From assembly GCA_013397075.1 (NCBI GenBank), contig VWZS01006721.1, positions 4,235,817 to 4,299,816 on the forward strand: a stretch of DNA of 64,000 nucleotides, read 5' to 3'. This DNA is from Rhabdornis inornatus (Eukaryota > Chordata > Aves > Passeriformes > Rhabdornithidae). Position 1 is the stretch's first letter, and each line of letters opens with the position of its first letter. The notes beneath the pieces were generated by a model, which had not been told where the DNA came from, ran no database searches, and saw only the letters and a list, made by a program, of their open reading frames with translations. Below, one piece after another: positions 57,801 to 64,000 of this stretch. Both the position numbers and the translations under genes were made by a program.

Positions 57801-60800
57801 TGAGGCTGTGTGGTTGGCTGTGGTTGGAACTGTGTCATTTGCAATGATCTTGAAGATCTTGTTATTTCATTCTTTGATGAAATAATTTGATGCTTTGCAT
57901 GATGACAGTGTGGCAGGGGGTTACTGTGGGGTTTTATACTCAACTATATTATCTGTTCATAAAATCTGTAGTAAAATAGATGTGTATATATATATGGTGT
58001 TTTTATGTGTATATGCACATGTATATATAGGCTTTATTTATTTATTTATTACGAATGAAGGGGAGATCAATGTTACCTGTGCTGTGTTTGGCCATAGTTG
58101 TTGTTTCTGTTGGGTCTTGATTTAGGTTTCTAAATTCCATCTTTCATTCTCTTAGGACTTCTCACACTCTTTGTAAGAGAAAATACATGCAAGCATTCTC
58201 CTTCTGCATTATTTTCCTTTGAAGAGTGTGTCATGTTTTAGAAATCAAAGTAATTAGATTGCCTATTCAATCGTTTAATTTTAAGGTATTTCTCTGCTGT
58301 TTTAAGAAGTTCCTGTAACTAAACAAGATAGACATAGCTATTATGTGTAACAGGGAAAGATGACCTTTATAGAGTACTCTCCTTGGTGTGAGTTAGAGTA
58401 GGTGAGCACAGCAGAGAAGGTGAATCTGCTGTTCCTACTGGTGCAGTGGACAAACGTGGAGGTATTCCCAGCCTGGCGTGTGGTTAACTCTCTCATTTCC
58501 CTCGATGGCTGAAATGGATTGGTTGATAGCAGCAAGTGGGCTGTCATCAGGAGCATTCTTCTCATGAATTGTTAAAAGGTGGAGTGCTATGTGATACAAA
58601 GACTGCAGCTTCCACTGTATCAGGAGTGCTACTTTTAGAAAGGCTGACTCAACAAACTCATAATTCGTGAGCGATCAAAGGACATGCGTTTGTGACCTTG
58701 GTACGGTTTCCTTTTTATTTCCCCCCCTCCTTCACAGCTGTCCTCCAGACTGTAATGTTGTGTTTTGCAGGCTTTTTAGTTTCTTCATTACGCCTCAAAA
58801 CTTGAACTACACAGTTCAAGGCAATCAGGGCAAATGAGTGGCTATTAGAGTCTGTCTTCTGATACATCAGGTCTGTCTGAAACTTCCCTGGGTTCTTTTG
58901 TCACTCTTGTAGTTTGCAGGTTGTCCAGATCTGTAGTTGTTCTTGTATAAGAAAAGCAGATAGCAGATATTCCAAGAAGGAGATTGAGACTCACAGTGTC
59001 CACAAATCCCTACAAGCAATGTTTCATTTAGTTAGGGGTGGTCCGGCTGCCAGGCAGATGATGTCTTTGCAGTGAAGAAAAGGCTGCCTTGGATGGATTC
59101 AATTTTAATTTATTTATTTACAGGGCTTTGTGGTTTGGCTCACAGCCAAGGACGTTTCCTGTTTCTCATTTTGACTTGTACCTGGTTACTTTTCAGGCTG
59201 CATCCTCGATTGCACTGTAATTCAACAGTATGTGCCAGGCAGCATCAAGAGCATTATTGATGCTTTCTGGTTGGTGGCCCTCTAGAGACTGAGCCACAGG
59301 TAGTTTCCAGCTCTGGATCTGATTCTACCCCCCACTCCCCCAATATAATGATTGTGAATAATGTATAAAGGTGTTTTGTGGTTTGTAGTGGAATTCAAGC
59401 CTCAGAATCCAAAGCCTCAGAAAATCTACATCTCGTACAATCTCATGGAAAGCAGTGCACAGCAAATCATATTTTACAGTATATAAATGTTGAAGTGCAA
59501 AAGTCAGGATAACTAATTTGAGGCAGGCACACCTGTATTGGAGTGGACATGATGTAACCTTGGGAGGTAAGTTAAGAATTCTGATGAAGTTGTTAATAAT
59601 TTTTATTGGAGAATTTTGTAAACGTTTAAAAATATTGAATATTAATTTTAGAAGTAATAAACTTTAATCAAATTTTGCACACTGAACACAGATTCTGTTT
59701 AGATATCAAGAATTCCTGGTGCATGTAGTTTTTATTTATTTATTGAATTGTGTTTGCGAACAAGAAAAATAAAAAGATCATTTTGACTAAAACCAGGAAT
59801 GAAACATGTTGATCTAACATTGTCCGTAGTAAAGTAAAAATATGAACTAGTGGGAAACTACAATAACAAAGGATCTTTTTAGTAAAGATTCCAGTACTCT
59901 GGAAGTCTTATAAAATTGTTAGAATCGATTCAGAAATCAGTTTTGAAATAAAACTTTTGTCCTAGCTCTCTAGAAGTTAATATTTTGTAACTTCTATTGT
60001 GATTAAACTTTTAATAGCTCCAATTAGTTTCTGTAATCCCTTCAAATAGGGAATAAAAACCCTAGAACTTTTCATGCTATTGAATGTGGTTTTTACTGTT
60101 AAAAAATGGATTACAATTAGTGGTTAGTGGTTATAATTAGTGGCTGAACTACTGTAGTAGTGTTTTAAAATGCTTATTTTCACCTTGCAATTTCTGAAAT
60201 GCTTTTATCTACAGTAAAATTGTAATTTGACATAAAAGACACCATTGCTTTGGTTTCAGAAAACGGCAAAAAGGAGGGTACGACTACTGTCTTCATTATC
60301 CTAAGAGGAAAAAAAATTTGAAAATTTATCTGAGTGAGAGCATGCTGTGAACCACAAAGACAGTTGGCCTTTTTTTTAGTGTTTTTGTCTTTAATATAAA
60401 TATATGATTTTTGGTTTTGTGCAGATTGCTGGGTTTAACCTGAATTGGGCTTGCATTACATTGAAAAGAAGCTCAGTCAAGGAAAGACCATGGTGATAAG
60501 CTCCTCTTGCACTATCCCATTAACTGCTAATGTATAAAATTTTCTTTGATCAGCATCTATTATAGCCAGTTGTCATGGAAATGCTAGGGCACCGTAGGGA
60601 TAAAATGTGTAAGGAGAGAGCAAGTACATGTGCCATAGCTGGATGGATTTTATATTATTCAATGAACATTACTGGTAGTATCTGTGTTTGTGTCTTTTAT
60701 TTAGCAATGGCAAATCAGGTTGGTATTGAAGGGAAATTGTCCAAATAGAAACTTAGGTTGTTCTTGCCTTGAGAAATACTCTCCTCCACAACATATGAAT

Positions 60801-63800
60801 GTAGTAGTGGAGCCTATCCCACTCGCGGAATTCCAAAGAATTTGGAATGACCTTGCATGTTCTAGCTTCCTTTGCATTACACAGTGATTTCTGGTGCTCT
60901 GGTTCGTGTTTGTGTATTCCAAGGAGATAGATGCATATTCTGGGTGGTTGGTGTTATGAGAGTGATAGGGGTTTTGTCTTGCAACAAAATCATGGCACAG
61001 CTTTAAGCTGATTTTTTATAAGTTTATCCTCATTAGCTCTATTACTAAGCCTCCAGTATTTTCTCCCTCTTTTTCATCCCTCTTTGTTCTTGCTGTTTGT
61101 TTCCCACTGATTTTTAGAGGAAATTTTAATTACCCCAGTCAAACAAAGCAGACAGAGATGACCTGATGTCTGGGTCTTTTCCTAAAGTGATTCCTGGCAA
61201 ACATACTGAAATTCATTAATTAGTTCTGCTTGAGACCAGAACAAACAGATCAGTATTCTCTTGTAGCAGCAGAATCTAATCTACATTTCCATGTACAGCT
61301 ATACATCTAGTCAGAAACTTGTGGAATAAGTCAATTAAATCCTCCCAGCCGTGGGTTTTTTGAATATCTAAAATTGTCCCTTGTAAGAGCTCAGGATCTA
61401 GAGTCCAACACTGTTGTTGCAGATTAAGGGGAATCTGGCAAAATTCCTTGGGCTGCTGCCATGTGGATCTGCTGGTAGAATACAGTACGATAATATGTTG
61501 AATTTGGCTCGTTACTCTCAAGAAATGCTGCCATAGACTTTGTGGGACACAGATTTAGGAATTGGAATGGTTATATGTAGGGATGATCTTGGGCTCACTG
61601 CTCTAGACAGAGCTGTTATTAGTGCTGTATGCCCAAGCTGGTTTGTGGTTTGTTTAGCCTTGTAAAGCATCCATTTTATACTCCTACATAGAGAGAAATA
61701 GGTCAGACTTAGCAGAGTTTTAAATTGCTTCACCAGAGTTTCATCTTTTCTGTTGTAACTTTTACACTGCAGGTTTGGAGATTCATCCTCTGGTTCATTC
61801 AGTGTATACTTTGAAATTCTGCTTTCATATAAGATCAGACCCAAAGAACCATTTACAGTAGTGGACTAACTGGGACTGACTAACAGAGGGGTCTGTTGCT
61901 GGATTAAAATTTTGAGTGCTACATATATTAGTCTTCTCCGAAGTATAAATTGTTACACGTAACTTAAGAGTTTACTCCCAGGTAGGTCAATAGAAGGATG
62001 CCAGTGCTTTTGGGAACTAAATTGTAAAGATCTGATAGTCTATAAATCTCATGCAGTTTGACCACAGTCTCAAAAACTGTGTTAACACTGGAGGTGACTG
62101 TGAAATCTTTAAACTTTGAGGTTGGCTTAGTATATTCTTATCACTTCTAGAATGATGTAATTCAATGAGTCGACTTCACTCTTGTCTTTATTACAGGAAT
62201 TATTCTAAGCTGTGTTGACGTCTGCAGGCCAGATGAGTGATAGTGGTAGATCTGACCTTGAGGGAGTGTGTTTTTTTGAGTAGCAAAGCAATCATCTCTT
62301 AAATAGCATATTCCAATCTGTTCTTCCTTGGGGGAGTTTCCCTCCAATTGGATATATGTGGTTGCCTTGTCATGCATCTGATAGCAACTGCTTGTTGTGC
62401 AGGACAGTACTCTTATTAGCTATTAGCCATGAAGCATTTATACTTCAGTGATGTTTAAATAGTTAATAAGGTTAGAAGCAAATTTGAATAAAACCAAAAC
62501 CAACTTTTCTCCCACAGCTTGAATAAAGCAGGTCTCCATCCCCTCATTCTTAGGCAGACTAACAGTGCTTCTGTCACTGCAGCAGACAAACATCCAAGCC
62601 ATGATGAAACACATTTGTCTATTTAAGTGAAAATACAGTAAGAATAAGCTGAATGCTGTATGTGCACTTCTGAAGGCAGAGGTTGGTGTTCTGCTTGCTT
62701 TTCAGATGCTCTCCTTTGCAAAACCATAGCATGAGCTGAGGCTTTGGCCTGCAACAGAAAGAGATTGCTGCTGCTGAAAAATAGTCTAGTTAGCGCTGAG
62801 CTGGATTTTATTTTCCTACTTAAACGGTCAAAAAAGATACCAAAGTAGAGATGAACACAACTATGAGCTGCTTGAAAGAGCAAAAAGTCTTTGTCTTTTG
62901 GCTTTGTGACTCTTAGTTACTCATGCTAATAGTTTTGGAAGAGTATATTGTAATATTTGTGAGAGACAAGTAAAAAACACTGAAGAACTTCACTGCAACT
63001 TGTGCAAGTCACCTAGAAGCATACAAGAAAGCTCATCTCTTATGAAGTACTCCTGGGAAATACTTGTTCTTCTCACCATCACTAATTTCAGCAGAGATCT
63101 GTGGATGAGGCTATAGAAATAAACACAGCTGTGGAATGTGACGTAGCAAACAACATGCTGAAACCTCTTGGCAGAGAGTTGTTTTCCAGAGAGCCCAAAT
63201 GCAACACTTGGTCCACGGAAAAGATGGCATTTCAAGCTTTGGTACCTTTGAATTTTTTAGAAGCAAATACTTATCCCTGAACCTGCTGAATCTAGCCTTG
63301 TATTTACACGTAAGGGGGCAGTGTGGTACTGTTAGCCAAGTGCCATGGAGGTGCACATTAGATTTCACTATTATATATTGCATCATGTTTAAGAAATGGC
63401 TTTAGGACTCTGAGCACAACTACAGCTTTGTCACTGCCTGAGAGTGCTGCTGGGGAGACCCAGGTTGGACAGCTTCCTCTCTTCTTTGTAAACATTTTGT
63501 TTTTAGAGAGCTGCTATTTTGGTGTTCTCTCGTAGTCCCTTGTTCGTAGGCATGTGAAGGAGGGGGAGACAGTTTTCCTAACACTGGGATGGGGAACTTC
63601 AAATTATAGCATTTTTACCTCCCACATGGCAACATTCACTTACTGGGAAGGAAGGTAATGTTTCCACTGGAGCTTTCCTGTGCAGACCATACATGGGCTT
63701 CTGGTCCACTGCGGCCCAGTTTTGGGAATATGATAATTTCTCCGCTGTTTTCTTGGAATATTCATTATTTCGATGGTGATTAAATAATTGTCATCTCTTG

Positions 63801-64000
63801 ATTATTTTGTATCAGCACAATCTTTTACCTGCCAGTATGAAAGTGATGATTAAGTGGCTGTAAGTCAATGCATACATGGGATCTTGGGTCATCTTCTTCC
63901 TACTCGTTAGTATTCAGGGTTAGCAGGCATATGATGGCATTGAGGGTTCCTAGTACTTTTAATGTGGTGTTTTGAGTGCCTTACTACAGGAGGCTTATGG
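51855..64000 (+). other. Intron downstream of exon 18 (at least 12.1 kb, runs off the window)
   Basis: No segment resembling the next human coding sequence (IFRTPPD, the Pro/Ser-rich region, or the SH3 ALYDY-like motif) was found. It contains T15 at 56790-56804, a TG/TA-rich patch at 57981-58030 followed by (TTTA)n at 58033-58050, and two adjacent minus-strand open frames at 61276-61844 that I do not recognise. The rest is AT-rich intron with no feature I can support. Confidence 0.85.
57981..58050. repeat. Simple-sequence patch: TA/TG-rich then (TTTA)n
   Basis: tgtgtatatatatatgg is followed by gtgtatatgcacatgtatatata and then four TTTA units. These are ordinary microsatellites that probably vary in length. 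Confidence 0.75.

Noticed and set aside
58660..58720. Nuclear-receptor-like word tgaccttgg as a regulatory site
   Set aside because: A single half-site is expected by chance in 64 kb and nothing around it supports a regulatory call.
51855..64000. Search for the exon after exon 18 and for SH3 exons
   Set aside because: No stretch encodes IFRTPPD-like or SH3-like sequence next to a good acceptor. Candidates such as 59387 onwards (after tttgtag) have unrelated translations.
1..64000. Prokaryotic-type features, CRISPR arrays, tRNA or rRNA genes
   Set aside because: The window is spliced vertebrate DNA. No regular spaced repeats, tRNA box A/B pairs or rRNA-like blocks were seen.

Overview
This is a piece of a vertebrate, and almost certainly avian, nuclear genome. 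It is AT-rich and intron-dominated, and holds the central part of one gene on the + strand: ARHGAP10 (GRAF2/PS-GAP), a BAR-PH-RhoGAP-SH3 protein. Seventeen coding exons can be placed to the base. Joined, they read through 1,559 nt (519 full codons plus two bases of a split first codon) with no stop and with matching phases at all sixteen junctions. They correspond to about residues 53-571 of the roughly 786-residue human protein as I remember it. Paralogue choice rests on motifs such as QRKFAHSLRDFKFEFIG, NDQGLYRVVGVSSKVQ and SLPEPLMTYELHG, which fit ARHGAP10 rather than ARHGAP26 or ARHGAP42. Exon numbers assume one coding exon upstream of the window.

Layout: 1-3033 is the 3' end of an upstream intron. 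3034-27514 holds exons 2-8, encoding most of the BAR membrane-curvature domain. Exons 2 and 3 are separated by only 87 bp, and exons 3 and 4 by 12 kb. 27385-33474 (exons 8-11) encodes the PH domain, and 34474-34516 (exon 12) the short PH-GAP linker. 35784-51854 (exons 13-18) encodes essentially the whole RhoGAP domain, with its arginine finger in exon 14. 51855-64000 is intron. The first coding exon, the proline/serine-rich linker and the C-terminal SH3 domain are outside the window.

Non-genic content: one confident mobile element, a solo LTR of an endogenous retrovirus (26594-27310) of a type I recall as common in songbird genomes. It lies antisense to the gene and ends 74 bp before exon 8. 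It is the main reason for suggesting a passerine host. A degraded CR1 LINE fragment near 44.7-45.0 kb is tentative. The rest is unique-looking intron with homopolymer runs and small repeats.

No second protein-coding gene, RNA gene, CRISPR array or new system could be supported. The most useful leads concern splicing: tandem donors at exon 2, an LTR-derived candidate poison exon before exon 8, a T15 tract forming the exon 14 acceptor and a strong decoy donor inside exon 14.
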